Assembly (NCBI RefSeq): GCF_900314615.1 | Contig: NZ_OMWA01000020.1 | Coordinates: 22,890-86,889, forward strand | Origin: an uncultured Methanobrevibacter sp. | GTDB lineage: Archaea; Methanobacteriota; Methanobacteria; Methanobacteriales; Methanobacteriaceae | Direction: 5' to 3' | Length of the DNA stretch: 64,000 nucleotides | In this document: piece by piece, positions 18,064 to 26,563 of the stretch | How positions within the stretch are numbered: the first letter of the stretch is position 1 | Layout: each line of letters begins with the position of its first letter | Notes under the pieces: model-generated | The model's input: only the letters and a program-made list of their open reading frames with translations | What the model was told of the DNA's origin: nothing | Database searches by the model: none | Made by a program: the position numbers and the translations under genes

Positions 18064-19626
18064 ATGGCGAATAAGTTAGTACGTGGAAGTTTAATAATTT
18101 TTATAGGAAATATTATTTTCCGTATCGGCGGGTATATCTACCGTTTTTTAATGGCTATACTGTTAGGTCCTACAGCTTATGGTATTTTAGGAATAACATT
18201 GCCGTTTCAGGGTATTTTTCAAACTCTCGCTGCGGGCGGACTTCCTCCGGCTATTGCTAAATATGTTGCTGAATATGAAGCTGTCGATGAGCATGATATG
18301 GCCCGTCAGACAATTTATACGGCTTTAAAGATTATGGTATTTCTGGGTATATTTTTGGGAATACTCATGATTTTCGTTGTCGCACCTGTTTTGGCCTATA
18401 AGTACTTGGGCAAGCCTTTGGCATTAGTTCCATTGCAGATTGTTGGTTTAATTACTCCTTTCAGTGTAATTGTCGGCGCATTTAGAGGTGCATTCCAGGG
18501 TGTCTATAAGATGGAGTATATTGTCTATACCAGAGCTGTAGAGCAACTGGGAATGATTTTATGTGCAACTGCCTTTGTTCTGATAGGTTTTTCAACTGTC
18601 GGAGCATTATGGGGTACTGTTATAGGTTATTCTCTTGCAGCTGTTTCTGCTATATACATATTTAAAGTTTACATGCCAAAATATATTCCAAAACCAAGTG
18701 AAAACTTTACTTTTACACGTCGTGATGAGTTAAAATTGGCTGGAACATTAGTCAAATTCTCTATTCCGGTTATCATCACAGCTATTGCTGAAATGCTTAT
18801 TTATAATGTATGTACTATTGTTATGGGTAAATTCCTGACATTTGCTGATGTCGGATTCTTTGCAGCGGCAGATCCTATTTCAAGGCTGCCTTTGATGATT
18901 TCAATTTCTGTGGCAACTACAATTCTGCCTGCTTCTTCTGAGGCATTTAAAGTTAAAGATATTGATGCTCTTCAGAAATATGTCGGAGAATCATATAAGA
19001 TTTCACTGCTCTTTGTTGTTCCGATGTGTGTAGGTCTTGCATTGTTTGCAGTTCCTACTTTAAGTTTGCTGTATTTCAAAAATCCCGCTTATGTTGCTGG
19101 TGCATCCGCTCTTGCAATACTGGCAATAGGTATGACATTCTATTCTATCTTTTCAATTTCCACAAGTATTGTTCAGGGAATTGGAAATCCTAGAATTCCG
19201 ATGTATATTCTGATTGTCGGTTCAATCATTACAGGAATCTTAAGCTGGACTTTAATTCCTACTATGGGTATTGCAGGCGGTGCTTTAGCTACTACTATTG
19301 CCTGTTTTGTAATGATGGTGCCTTGCGTTTACTTTGTATTTAAATTAACTAAAACTAAAGCTCCAACCGTACCTGTTATTAAAATATTGGCCGCTACATT
19401 AATTATGGGAGCTTTCGGATACTTTATTCCTAAAACTACATTGTTTTTATTCCCGGGAATACTGCTTTGTATGATTGTTTATTTCTTCGCTTTAATCCTT
19501 GTTAAGTTTTTCACAAAAGACGATATCGCAACTTTAAGGGAATATTCCTCCAAGTTAGGCCCTCTTTCAAAAATAGTTAATAAAATGCTTAACTTTGTTG
19601 AGAAAATAGAATTTAGAAATAAATAA
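18064..19626 (+). CDS. Flippase, polysaccharide biosynthesis / MATE-MVF superfamily
   Basis: A protein of 520 residues with about 14 membrane helices. The N-terminus ANKLVRGSLIIFIGNIIFRIGGYIYRF, then LGPTAYGILGITLP and AGGLPPAIAKYVAEYEA, is like Wzx/SpoVB/MurJ-type lipid-linked oligosaccharide flippases. In a pseudomurein-walled methanogen it could export glycan or wall precursors on an undecaprenyl-type lipid, but the substrate cannot be told from sequence. The ATG follows a weak AAGG site. The gene is monocistronic here. Confidence 0.82.
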   Translation: MANKLVRGSLIIFIGNIIFRIGGYIYRFLMAILLGPTAYGILGITLPFQGIFQTLAAGGLPPAIAKYVAEYEAVDEHDMARQTIYTALKIMVFLGIFLGILMIFVVAPVLAYKYLGKPLALVPLQIVGLITPFSVIVGAFRGAFQGVYKMEYIVYTRAVEQLGMILCATAFVLIGFSTVGALWGTVIGYSLAAVSAIYIFKVYMPKYIPKPSENFTFTRRDELKLAGTLVKFSIPVIITAIAEMLIYNVCTIVMGKFLTFADVGFFAAADPISRLPLMISISVATTILPASSEAFKVKDIDALQKYVGESYKISLLFVVPMCVGLALFAVPTLSLLYFKNPAYVAGASALAILAIGMTFYSIFSISTSIVQGIGNPRIPMYILIVGSIITGILSWTLIPTMGIAGGALATTIACFVMMVPCVYFVFKLTKTKAPTVPVIKILAATLIMGAFGYFIPKTTLFLFPGILLCMIVYFFALILVKFFTKDDIATLREYSSKLGPLSKIVNKMLNFVEKIEFRNK

Positions 19627-19690
19627 TAGAAAAGTTATTTAAGTTATAAAAAATAAATTTCTAAACATTATATGATTGGGGGATTATATA

Positions 19691-20383
19691 ATGGCTGATG
19701 TGAGTGCAGGTGTTGAATATAAAATCAATGTAGACGGTAATTCTTTTCTGTTGGATGGTAAAAAATACCAACTGCTTGAATCCATTTTAGATACAGGTTC
19801 TCTAACAGACGCAGCAAAATTTATCAATGTCTCTTATAGAACCGCATTAAATTACATTGAAAAAATTGAATCAACACTTAATGTAAAAATTGTTAATACA
19901 ACAAAAGGTGGAAAAGGCGGGGGCGGTGGAACTACCCTCACCGAAGAAGGATATTCTATTTTAAAAGAATGTAAAAAAATTAATGCAATTATGGAACTTC
20001 ATAAAGATGTTAATGAAATTGAGGCAGAAATCGTTGATATTAATGAAGTAAAGGGTGTAATGACTATTAAGATGGATGAATTCCATATTAATGCTCCGTT
20101 AAACAGAAATTACCATATCGGCGATAAGATTTTAGCGTTAATCAGTTATGATAATATATTTTTAATGCTGGAACCTCAAACTTCAAGCATACGCAATATT
20201 CTCAAGGGTCAAATTATTGAAATGAGACTTAACGGGGAAATTATTCGTATCAAAGTAAGTGTCGGTGGTGTGGAGCTGTGCTGTGACATTACCGTTTCTG
20301 CTGAAAAGGAATTAAATCTTAACATTGGTAAGGAAGTTTATGTTGGATTTAAAGCTATGTCTGTAGCTACTTTAAAATTATAA
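19691..20383 (+). CDS. ModE-like molybdate/tungstate-responsive regulator
   Basis: A protein of 230 residues. The N-terminal ModE-type winged helix (about 10-110) has LLDGKKYQLLESILDTGSLTDAAKFINVSYRTALNYIEKIE and the family-typical glycine run before LTEEG. A C-terminal TOBE-like region follows (about 155-230, LKGQIIEMRLNGEIIRIKVSVGG), which binds oxyanions in ModE. Methanogens need Mo or W for formylmethanofuran dehydrogenase, a plausible regulatory target. The start at 19691 is preferred over an upstream TTG because GGGGGA at 19678-19683 is well spaced from it. Confidence 0.82.
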   Translation: MADVSAGVEYKINVDGNSFLLDGKKYQLLESILDTGSLTDAAKFINVSYRTALNYIEKIESTLNVKIVNTTKGGKGGGGGTTLTEEGYSILKECKKINAIMELHKDVNEIEAEIVDINEVKGVMTIKMDEFHINAPLNRNYHIGDKILALISYDNIFLMLEPQTSSIRNILKGQIIEMRLNGEIIRIKVSVGGVELCCDITVSAEKELNLNIGKEVYVGFKAMSVATLKL

Positions 20384-20393
20384 GGGTGATTTG

Positions 20394-20594
20394 ATGTTGC
20401 AAATTTTGGTTGATGAAGATAAATGTATTGCTTGCGGTAAATGTGAAGAGATTTGTCCAAAGGCAGCTAAAATTTGGAAAATTACTAACGTTGCACATAT
20501 ATTGGACTTAAGATATTGCCATGTCTGTACATTATGTGCAATGAAATGCCCTACAAACTGCATTAAAATTATACGTCCTGGCCAAGAAGGTTAA
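20394..20594 (+). CDS. Small 2[4Fe-4S] ferredoxin-like protein
   Basis: A protein of 66 residues with two CxxCxxCxxxCP clusters: CIACGKCEEICP (about 12-23) and CHVCTLCAMKCP (about 41-52). Unlike free ferredoxins it has a longer spacer between clusters containing a Trp-Lys-Ile segment. It starts 10 bases after the ModE-like gene behind GGGTGA, so both are likely co-transcribed. It could deliver electrons to a Mo/W enzyme regulated by its neighbour; this is inference. A TTG one codon upstream (20391) is a possible alternative start. Confidence 0.85.
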   Translation: MLQILVDEDKCIACGKCEEICPKAAKIWKITNVAHILDLRYCHVCTLCAMKCPTNCIKIIRPGQEG

Positions 20595-20633
20595 ATGGTT
20601 GAAGGTAAAATCAATTTAAAGATAGGTTAGATC

Positions 20634-21212
20634 ATGACTAGAATTTCAAACGTTTCAAGAAAAACATCAGAAACAGATATCAGTATTAAAATGGATCTGG
20701 ATGGAACCGGAAAATATGATATATCCACAGGTGTGAACTTTTTCAATCACATGCTGGAATCCTTTTCAAAACACAGCATGATAGATTTGGATATTAAAGC
20801 CCAAGGGGATATTGAAGTCGATGATCACCACACTATTGAAGATGTTGGAATACTGCTGGGCCAGGCTTTCAGTGAAGCCATAGGCGATAAAAAGGGAATC
20901 AGAAGAATGGCTCATGCAATTGTTCCTATGGATGAATCAGTAGCAACTGTTGCAATTGATATCAGCGGGCGCAGTTATTGCAATATGAATCTCAATTTCA
21001 AAAATGAAAAAATTGGGGACATGACATCTGATATAGTTATTCACTTTTTCGAGTCATTTGCATCAAGTGCCAAAATAAACATTTACGGTACTGTTGAAGG
21101 GGCAAATGATCACCACAAGGCAGAAGCTATCTTTAAAGCATTCGCTAAGTCTTTAAAAGATGCAATTAAAATAGAACATGACCAAATTCCTTCTACAAAA
21201 GGAACTTTATAG
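20634..21212 (+). CDS. hisB: Imidazoleglycerol-phosphate dehydratase
   Basis: Dehydrates imidazole glycerol phosphate in histidine synthesis. The 192 residues are the monofunctional archaeal form. The two Mn-binding His-rich motifs are visible: [14 protein letters not shown] ([12 protein letters not shown], about 61-72) and [18 protein letters not shown] (about 162-179). [12 protein letters not shown] is also present. Length and motifs are normal. It lies 39 bases after the ferredoxin gene and may be on the same transcript. Confidence 0.96.
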   Translation: MTRISNVSRKTSETDISIKMDLDGTGKYDISTGVNFFNHMLESFSKHSMIDLDIKAQGDIEVDDHHTIEDVGILLGQAFSEAIGDKKGIRRMAHAIVPMDESVATVAIDISGRSYCNMNLNFKNEKIGDMTSDIVIHFFESFASSAKINIYGTVEGANDHHKAEAIFKAFAKSLKDAIKIEHDQIPSTKGTL

Positions 21213-21239
21213 CTATTAAATTAGCTATTCTTTTTTTTT
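21210..21239 (+). terminator. Hairpin plus T-run at the hisB stop
   Basis: TAGCTA, loop TTAAAT, TAGCTA (6-bp perfect stem) starts at the TAG stop codon of hisB and is followed by TTC and nine T. Confidence 0.65.
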
Positions 21240-21292
21240 AAATTTTTATAAAATCAGTTTTTTTGGTAAATAGTCTTTTTTTGATGGTCGGT

Positions 21293-21330
21293 TAAAAAAA
21301 TAAAAAATAAAAGTAGCAAGGATGCTACTT
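21293..21330 (-). terminator. Hairpin plus U-tract at the mtd stop
   Basis: On the minus strand AAGTAGCA/TGCTACTT form a perfect 8-bp stem around a four-base loop, overlapping the mtd stop codon, followed by a T-rich run (the A-rich stretch at 21293-21310 on the plus strand). Confidence 0.65.
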
Positions 21331-22159
21331 ATTCTGGTTTAGAGATTAAATCAACTTTACAACCTGGGTTTCCTTCTTTCATGTGAGGAGTTCTTAAGAC
21401 TGTATCGTTGGATTTTTCGATTTCTCTTGCTTCTTGTGCTAATTTAGCAGCACATGCAGCCATTTCGTGTGCAGCAGCTACTAATGGGATGAAGTTTTCG
21501 AAACCTTTGGTCATGAAACAACCTTTCATGTCTAAGTTTGCGACTGCTCCAGCCATTTCGTATGCAGCAATAGCTTTTGCTTTTGCGTATGGGTTTGCAA
21601 ATCCTGCTGCTTCTACAGCTTTTTCTGCAGTGATTATGAGTTTTGGTAATTCGATGTCTTCACCTGCGTCTGCTGCAGCGATTACACCGTCAATGGTTTT
21701 TTGGACTAATCTTAATGCACCAGTTTCTGCGAGTACTTTTAAGATGTCTGCGTTGAAAATAGCCATTTCAGTTGGGTCTAACCATTCTCTTTTTGCACCA
21801 ATCATTGGGTCAGACATAACAATGATGTAACCTAAGCCTTGTTCGTCCATTTCATCTTTTTTACCTTTACCAGGTGCGTCACCAATGATAATAGCAGGAA
21901 CATCTTTTTCAGATAATAATTCTCTTGCTTTAGCTGGTCCAGGTGCTCCTGGGTTTGGGCTAATGAAGATTGCGAAGTCAGGTTCGAAAGCGTCTATTTT
22001 AGGAACAACGTCTTCAACTTGTTCTGGGTTCATTTTTGCTCCAGATCCAAAGGTTCTTACATCGATATTTGGTCTGTCTGCTCTTTCGTCTAACAATAGG
22101 TCAATTACTGGTGAAGTACCAATATTACCACTTTTAATAATAGCAATTTTAACTACCAT
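21329..22159 (-). CDS. mtd: F420-dependent methylenetetrahydromethanopterin dehydrogenase
   Basis: Catalyses the reversible reduction of methenyl-H4MPT to methylene-H4MPT with reduced F420, a core step of CO2-to-methane reduction. The 276 residues match the family. Recognisable segments are VVKIAIIKSGNIGTSPVIDLLLDERADR at the start, the FISPNPGAPGPAKARELL loop, and the C-terminal REIEKSNDTVLRTPHMKEG. Biased codon use suits a highly expressed enzyme. It is monocistronic, with a promoter-like element upstream and a hairpin terminator at its stop. Confidence 0.97.
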   Translation of the reverse strand: MVVKIAIIKSGNIGTSPVIDLLLDERADRPNIDVRTFGSGAKMNPEQVEDVVPKIDAFEPDFAIFISPNPGAPGPAKARELLSEKDVPAIIIGDAPGKGKKDEMDEQGLGYIIVMSDPMIGAKREWLDPTEMAIFNADILKVLAETGALRLVQKTIDGVIAAADAGEDIELPKLIITAEKAVEAAGFANPYAKAKAIAAYEMAGAVANLDMKGCFMTKGFENFIPLVAAAHEMAACAAKLAQEAREIEKSNDTVLRTPHMKEGNPGCKVDLISKPE

Positions 22160-22215
22160 ACCTTTTTTGTAATTAAAACTTTAATTTAGAAACTATTTAA
22201 ATTTTATTATTTGAA

Positions 22216-22230
22216 ATTTTTATATAAAAA
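22216..22230 (-). promoter_or_regulatory. TATA-like element of mtd
   Basis: The minus strand reads TTTTTATATAAAAA about 57-70 bases before the mtd ATG. This would leave a leader of about 35 bases containing AAAAAAGG before the start. Positional inference. Confidence 0.45.
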
Positions 22231-22386
22231 TAATTTTTTGTTCTATAGCATGCAAACTTTTTTTTCTTTTAAATAATGGTCGTGTTAGAGACAATTTTTA
22301 AAAAAAGCCATGACAAATCATTATAAATATTAATGAAACCTAAAATTGAAACATTTTGAAAAAATCCTTAAAAATAGAAAAATCAG
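22231..22386. other. Intergenic DNA with no recognised gene
   Basis: Between the mtd promoter region and the tRNA gene lie about 155 bases of A/T-rich sequence. No ORF with a ribosome-binding site, no hairpin with a U-tract and no repeat was found. It may hold the 3' trailer of the tRNA transcript. Confidence 0.4.
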
Positions 22387-22458
22387 TGGTTCCGACGAGA
22401 CTCGAACTCGTGATCCCCTCCTTGTAAGGGAGGTATCATACCACTAGACCACGGAACC
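22387..22458 (-). tRNA. tRNA-Val (anticodon UAC)
   Basis: On the minus strand the 72-base gene folds as a cloverleaf. The acceptor stem GGTTCCG pairs with CGGAACC, followed by discriminator A. The anticodon stem CCTCC/GGAGG encloses the loop CTTACAA with anticodon TAC. The T arm is CACGA-GTTCGAG-TCTCG-like with TTCGA. CCA is not encoded, as in many archaeal tRNAs, and no intron is visible. Confidence 0.95.
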
Positions 22459-22480
22459 AACAAACATTATTATGATTTTT

Positions 22481-22498
22481 CTATTATATATATTTTTT
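22481..22498 (-). promoter_or_regulatory. TATA box of tRNA-Val
   Basis: The minus strand reads AAAAAATATATATAATAG, centred about 30 bases before the mature tRNA 5' end, the expected place for an archaeal tRNA promoter. Confidence 0.55.
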
Positions 22499-22578
22499 GC
22501 TTTTTCAACATCTACTAAAAAAATATATTAAATAATAACTACATAATCATTATCATAAAAAAATATAGAAGTGATAAA

Positions 22579-23502
22579 ATGGCATGGGATGATACAGCTA
22601 GTAAAATATGGATAGACGGAAAAATGGTAGACTGGAAAGATGCAAACATTCATGTGCTTTCTCACGTTGTACACTATGGTACAAGCGTTTTTGAAGGTAT
22701 CAGAGCATATAAAAATGAAAATGGTGTTGCAGTTTTCCGTTTAAAAGAACATGTACAACGTCTGTTCGACTCAGCAAAAATCTACAAAATCGATATTCCT
22801 TTTACTCAAGAAGAAATTGAAGAAGCAATCTTAGAAACAGTTCGTGTAAATGACCTTGATGGCTGTTACATACGTCCTATTGTATTTAGAGGTTATGGAG
22901 AATTAGGTGTAAATCCTTTAAACTGTCCTGTTAATGTAGTTATTGCTGCTTGGGAATGGGGATCATATTTAGGAGAAGAAGGTATGGCAAATGGTGTTGA
23001 CATAGGTGTATCCTCCTGGAGAAAACCTGCACCGGACACTTTCCCTGCTCTTGCTAAATGTGGTGCAAACTATATGAACTCCCAATTGGCTAAACTCGAA
23101 GCTATTGAACATGGTTATGATGAAGCTATTATGCTTGACTATGCGGGACATGTCTCTGAAGGTAGTGGAGAAAACATATTCCTCGTTGAAGGAGAAAAAT
23201 TATTCACTCCTGCAATGTCATCTTCAAACCTTAAAGGTATTACAAGAGACTCAATCATGACTGTAGCTCGTGATTTGGGATATGAAGTTGTTGAAGAAAT
23301 TATTTCAAGAGAAAGATTATACTCTGCAGATGAAGTGTTCTTTACCGGAACTGCAGCTGAAGTAACACCAATACGTTCAATTGACCACAGACAAATCGGT
23401 ATAGGTAAAAGGGGACCAATTGCTGAAAAAATACAAAAAACCTTCTTTGACATTGTTGAAGCTAAAGTTGAAGACAAATATGGCTGGTTAAGTTATATTT
23501 AA
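22579..23502 (+). CDS. ilvE: Branched-chain amino-acid aminotransferase
   Basis: A PLP enzyme of fold type IV that makes valine, leucine and isoleucine from their 2-oxo acids with glutamate. The 307 residues begin with the family start [19 protein letters not shown]. The catalytic Lys lies in [18 protein letters not shown] (about 155), and the PLP-phosphate loops SEGSGENIF and [13 protein letters not shown] are present. It supplies the last step of the pathway whose other genes lie at 1-7 kb. The start is preceded by GTGATAAA. uppP starts 12 bases after its stop. Confidence 0.96.
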   Translation: MAWDDTASKIWIDGKMVDWKDANIHVLSHVVHYGTSVFEGIRAYKNENGVAVFRLKEHVQRLFDSAKIYKIDIPFTQEEIEEAILETVRVNDLDGCYIRPIVFRGYGELGVNPLNCPVNVVIAAWEWGSYLGEEGMANGVDIGVSSWRKPAPDTFPALAKCGANYMNSQLAKLEAIEHGYDEAIMLDYAGHVSEGSGENIFLVEGEKLFTPAMSSSNLKGITRDSIMTVARDLGYEVVEEIISRERLYSADEVFFTGTAAEVTPIRSIDHRQIGIGKRGPIAEKIQKTFFDIVEAKVEDKYGWLSYI

Positions 23503-23514
23503 GCGGTGTAATAT

Positions 23515-24348
23515 ATGGATATATTTCAGGGAATTATTATTGGTATCGTTCAGGGACTGACTGAATTTTTGCCTGTAAGTAGTTCAGCGCATTTGGTTTT
23601 TGTTCAGAATCTTTTAGGTGTTGAAGCAGATATTGCTTTCGACACTTTTCTTCATTTAGGAACTTTAATAGCAGTGGTATGGTATTTCAGATGGGATATC
23701 ATAAAAATGATAAGGTCCTGGATTTTAAGCATACAGGATTTGATTCAGGGAAGATTCATGGAAGGATTTTATTCAGATCCTTACAAGAGACTGGCATGGT
23801 ATGTGATAATGGCAACAATTCCTGTAGGTATTGTAGGAGTATTTTTCGAAGATGCGATTGATTCATTATTCTCAGGTGCATTGTATGTTCCGGCATTCTT
23901 TTTATTTGTAACCGGTACAATCCTGTACTTGTCACAAAGAATGGCCAGCGGTCACATTGACATGAATAACCTCTCTAAAAAAGAAGCGCTTTGGATGGGA
24001 TTAGGTCAGGCATGCGCAATATTGCCGGGTCTTTCACGTTCAGGTACTACAATTGCTGCAGGTCTTTCAATAGGTCTTGATAAGGAATTTGCTGCAAAAT
24101 TCAGTTTCATATTAGCAATTCCTGCAATATTAGGAGCTTTCCTTGTACAGGCTAAAGATATCGGTTCTGCATTGGATGTAAACTTTTTACCTGTAATTCT
24201 TGGTTTTATTGCAGCAATAATTGCCGGATATATGGCTATTAGATGGATGTTGGATTTAATTCAAAACAAGAGTTTGGATATATTTTCATACTACTGCTGG
24301 GCAGTTGGTATAATCGTATTTATGGGCTCAATCGCTCATTTATTCTAA
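23515..24348 (+). CDS. uppP: Undecaprenyl-diphosphatase (BacA/UppP family)
   Basis: An integral membrane phosphatase that recycles polyprenyl diphosphate to the monophosphate carrier used for wall glycan and glycoprotein assembly. The 277 residues carry both family motifs: LTEFLPVSSSAHL (about 15-27) with the catalytic Glu, and LPGLSRSGTTIAAG (about 165-178). There are about eight membrane helices. It sits 12 bases behind ilvE and may be co-transcribed. In this organism the carrier probably serves pseudomurein precursors; that link is inference. Confidence 0.93.
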   Translation: MDIFQGIIIGIVQGLTEFLPVSSSAHLVFVQNLLGVEADIAFDTFLHLGTLIAVVWYFRWDIIKMIRSWILSIQDLIQGRFMEGFYSDPYKRLAWYVIMATIPVGIVGVFFEDAIDSLFSGALYVPAFFLFVTGTILYLSQRMASGHIDMNNLSKKEALWMGLGQACAILPGLSRSGTTIAAGLSIGLDKEFAAKFSFILAIPAILGAFLVQAKDIGSALDVNFLPVILGFIAAIIAGYMAIRWMLDLIQNKSLDIFSYYCWAVGIIVFMGSIAHLF

Positions 24349-24357
24349 AAAAAAATA

Positions 24358-24383
24358 AATCAATTATCATATGATAATTGATT
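24358..24383. terminator. 26-base perfect palindrome between convergent genes, likely terminator
   Basis: The sequence AATCAATTATCAT followed by its exact reverse complement forms an uninterrupted 26-base palindrome, overlapping the stop of the adhesin. The plus side is preceded by nine A, so the minus-strand transcript would read hairpin then U-run. The plus-strand side has only a weaker T-rich tail. Most likely a terminator serving chiefly the adhesin. Confidence 0.6.
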
Positions 24384-26409
24384 ATTTAATTACTTTAATT
24401 TTTTTAGTTAAAGTGGTGGTTCCGTAAGTTTTAGTTGACTTGAAACCTACTTTAACGGTATATTTTTTGTTTGCTTTTAAGTTAACAGTAAGTTTTGCCT
24501 GTCCTTTGCTGTTTGTTGTTTTGTAAATTGTTTTTCCGTTAATTTTAAATTTAACCTTAACATTATTTATTGCTTTTTTATTCGCATCTTTAAAAGTAAC
24601 AACAAACTGTTTATTTTTACGGACTGTTGTTTTTGAAGCCTTTATAGTAGGTTTGACTACTTTAACTTTAATGGTTTTTTCACTTCCGGTATAATATTTG
24701 TTTCCCTTGTAGGTAACTTTAACATTGAAAGTTTTAACAGTGTCCTTAATCTGAAAGCTGGCAATTCCGTTGCTGTTGGTAGTTGCGGTATATGTTTTTC
24801 CTGCCATTTTGATGGAAACTTTTTGACCCTTTATGGCCTTATTATAACAGTTCACCAGTTTAACAGACAGCTTTTTGCCGCTTTTGTAATATTTGTTAAA
24901 ATCATTTACAATCAATGTGGAATATTTTGAATTAACTGCCAATTCCATTTTCTGATTGTCTATTTTTGCATAAACTAACTCATCATAACTTTCAGGCTTA
25001 ATATTGAAAGTTGCAACGCCGTTTTCCAGTTTTTTCGTAATTCTTGTTGAAGTGGTATATACCGTTACTTCCAGCGGTAGATTAACGCTTCCGTCTAATT
25101 TGCGGATTTCTTTTGTTTCGTTGTCATAGTAATAATTCAAATCTACAGTCAGGACATTATTTTTATTCATATAAACAACGCCGTCATTTGCCGAAAATGT
25201 CATAACCAGCCATCTGGAAGCATTTATCTTATCCGGTCTGTGGTCTCCGTCATGTGGAGAGTAATAATATGGGCTTATGTTGTTTTGCCCCCACCAGCAG
25301 TAAAGTACAGTTGCATTGTCATCTAAGGAAATGTCTCCGTAGGATCTTCCTTTTATCATATAGTTTCCCACAATTGCACAGTTCTCCATTATAAGCTCAG
25401 TGTCTTTGAAATTGTTGGTCACTACTCCGTGGTATCCTGCATGATTCTGTTCAAAAATGGTGTTGTAAACTTTTGTTATAACATGCTGGCCGCTTGGAGG
25501 TGCTAGAATTGCAGCCGCATAATATTGAACATCATTGTATCCGAAATAACTGTTGTTAATGAGGGCATAATTATGGTTGCTTATTCCTCCTGCGGTGTAG
25601 TTTGTAGTCAGATATTCGAATCTGCAGTTGTTGATTGTTGCATTTCCAAGGTTTAACATGGCTGCTGCTGAGTATACTGCAAAATTCTTTGAAAATATGC
25701 ATCCGTCCAGGTTAATTATTCCATTTGTTGCAATACATCCTCCTACACTTTCCTTTGCAGTCAGATAGTTTCCGGTAAAATTGGAATTTTTAATATTGGT
25801 TTTTCCATATGTGTAAAGGACGCCTCCATATTGGTGAGCGCTGTTGTTTATAAAACAAGTATTTTCAATATTTAAAGTTCCGAGGTTATTGTATATTGCT
25901 CCTCCGTTTTTATATCCTCGGGAATTGCTTAAAATACAATTTTTAATTATAATTTCTCCGCCTTCATTATGAATCAGTCCTCCGTTGTCATCCAAATTCC
26001 CGTTTGTTAAAGTAAGATTAATTAAAGTTAATTTGCTGTTTGAATTCATTGTAAATAATCTTCCAAGAGATTCGCAGTCTATTACTGTATTTTCTTTGGA
26101 TTTGCCGATAAGTTCTACTGACTTGTCCACTGTGAGGTTTCTGTTGTTTTCACCTGCATATCTGCCTTCATTCAGGTATACTGTAGTATCATTCGATGTA
26201 TAATCTATAGCATATCTTAAGCTTTTAAAAGGATTTTTTTGACTTCCGTCTCCTGAATCATCATCACCTTCAGGTGAAATGTGCACTTCAAATGTATCAG
26301 AACTGGTAACTGTAGTGTTAAAATCGTCTACAGCACTGACACAACTTATTGTTGTTATAATTGACAAAATTACTAAAAGTAGTGAAATTTGTTTACATCG
26401 TTTATTCAT
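24382..26409 (-). CDS. Secreted adhesin-like protein with polymorphic-type beta-helix repeats
   Basis: A protein of 675 residues. A signal peptide (about 1-29, ending CVSA-VDD) is followed by SPEGDDDSGDGSQKNPFKSLRYAIDY, the usual entry into a parallel beta-helix. Rungs of the form NGGxIxNxxGxxxIxNCxFxxN follow (about 110-370). Ig-like domains and a Lys-rich C-terminal domain with TTNSKGxAxxxI repeats end in KKIKVIK. No membrane anchor is present. The ATG four codons upstream was rejected because GGAGG overlaps it and is correctly spaced for the ATG at 26409. Likely cell-surface protein for adhesion; the ligand is unknown. Confidence 0.87.
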   Translation of the reverse strand: MNKRCKQISLLLVILSIITTISCVSAVDDFNTTVTSSDTFEVHISPEGDDDSGDGSQKNPFKSLRYAIDYTSNDTTVYLNEGRYAGENNRNLTVDKSVELIGKSKENTVIDCESLGRLFTMNSNSKLTLINLTLTNGNLDDNGGLIHNEGGEIIIKNCILSNSRGYKNGGAIYNNLGTLNIENTCFINNSAHQYGGVLYTYGKTNIKNSNFTGNYLTAKESVGGCIATNGIINLDGCIFSKNFAVYSAAAMLNLGNATINNCRFEYLTTNYTAGGISNHNYALINNSYFGYNDVQYYAAAILAPPSGQHVITKVYNTIFEQNHAGYHGVVTNNFKDTELIMENCAIVGNYMIKGRSYGDISLDDNATVLYCWWGQNNISPYYYSPHDGDHRPDKINASRWLVMTFSANDGVVYMNKNNVLTVDLNYYYDNETKEIRKLDGSVNLPLEVTVYTTSTRITKKLENGVATFNIKPESYDELVYAKIDNQKMELAVNSKYSTLIVNDFNKYYKSGKKLSVKLVNCYNKAIKGQKVSIKMAGKTYTATTNSNGIASFQIKDTVKTFNVKVTYKGNKYYTGSEKTIKVKVVKPTIKASKTTVRKNKQFVVTFKDANKKAINNVKVKFKINGKTIYKTTNSKGQAKLTVNLKANKKYTVKVGFKSTKTYGTTTLTKKIKVIK

Positions 26410-26533
26410 TTTTTCCTCCATATGTAAAAACGTTCTTATTGATAGTAGTTTATAAAAATAAATTAATAAAGATATCTAAAAAATTTCGATGATGTGAAAT
26501 GGAGGGGTGATTTAAAATTTGGTGTGATTCTAA

Positions 26534-26563
26534 TAAAAAAAGTGTTAGAGAATGAAATCTCTA
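26534..26563 (-). terminator. Hairpin plus U-tract at the cobT stop
   Basis: On the minus strand TAGAGA pairs with TCTCTA (6-bp stem, six-base loop), spanning the stop of the CobT-like gene and followed shortly by seven T. Confidence 0.55.

Noticed and set aside
22276..22330. Short ORF in the mtd-tRNA gap
   Set aside because: Fewer than 20 codons, no ribosome-binding site and no recognisable product.
26503..26530. Strong GGAGGGGTGA site on the plus strand
   Set aside because: The nearest GTG is followed at once by a stop, so there is no ORF behind it.
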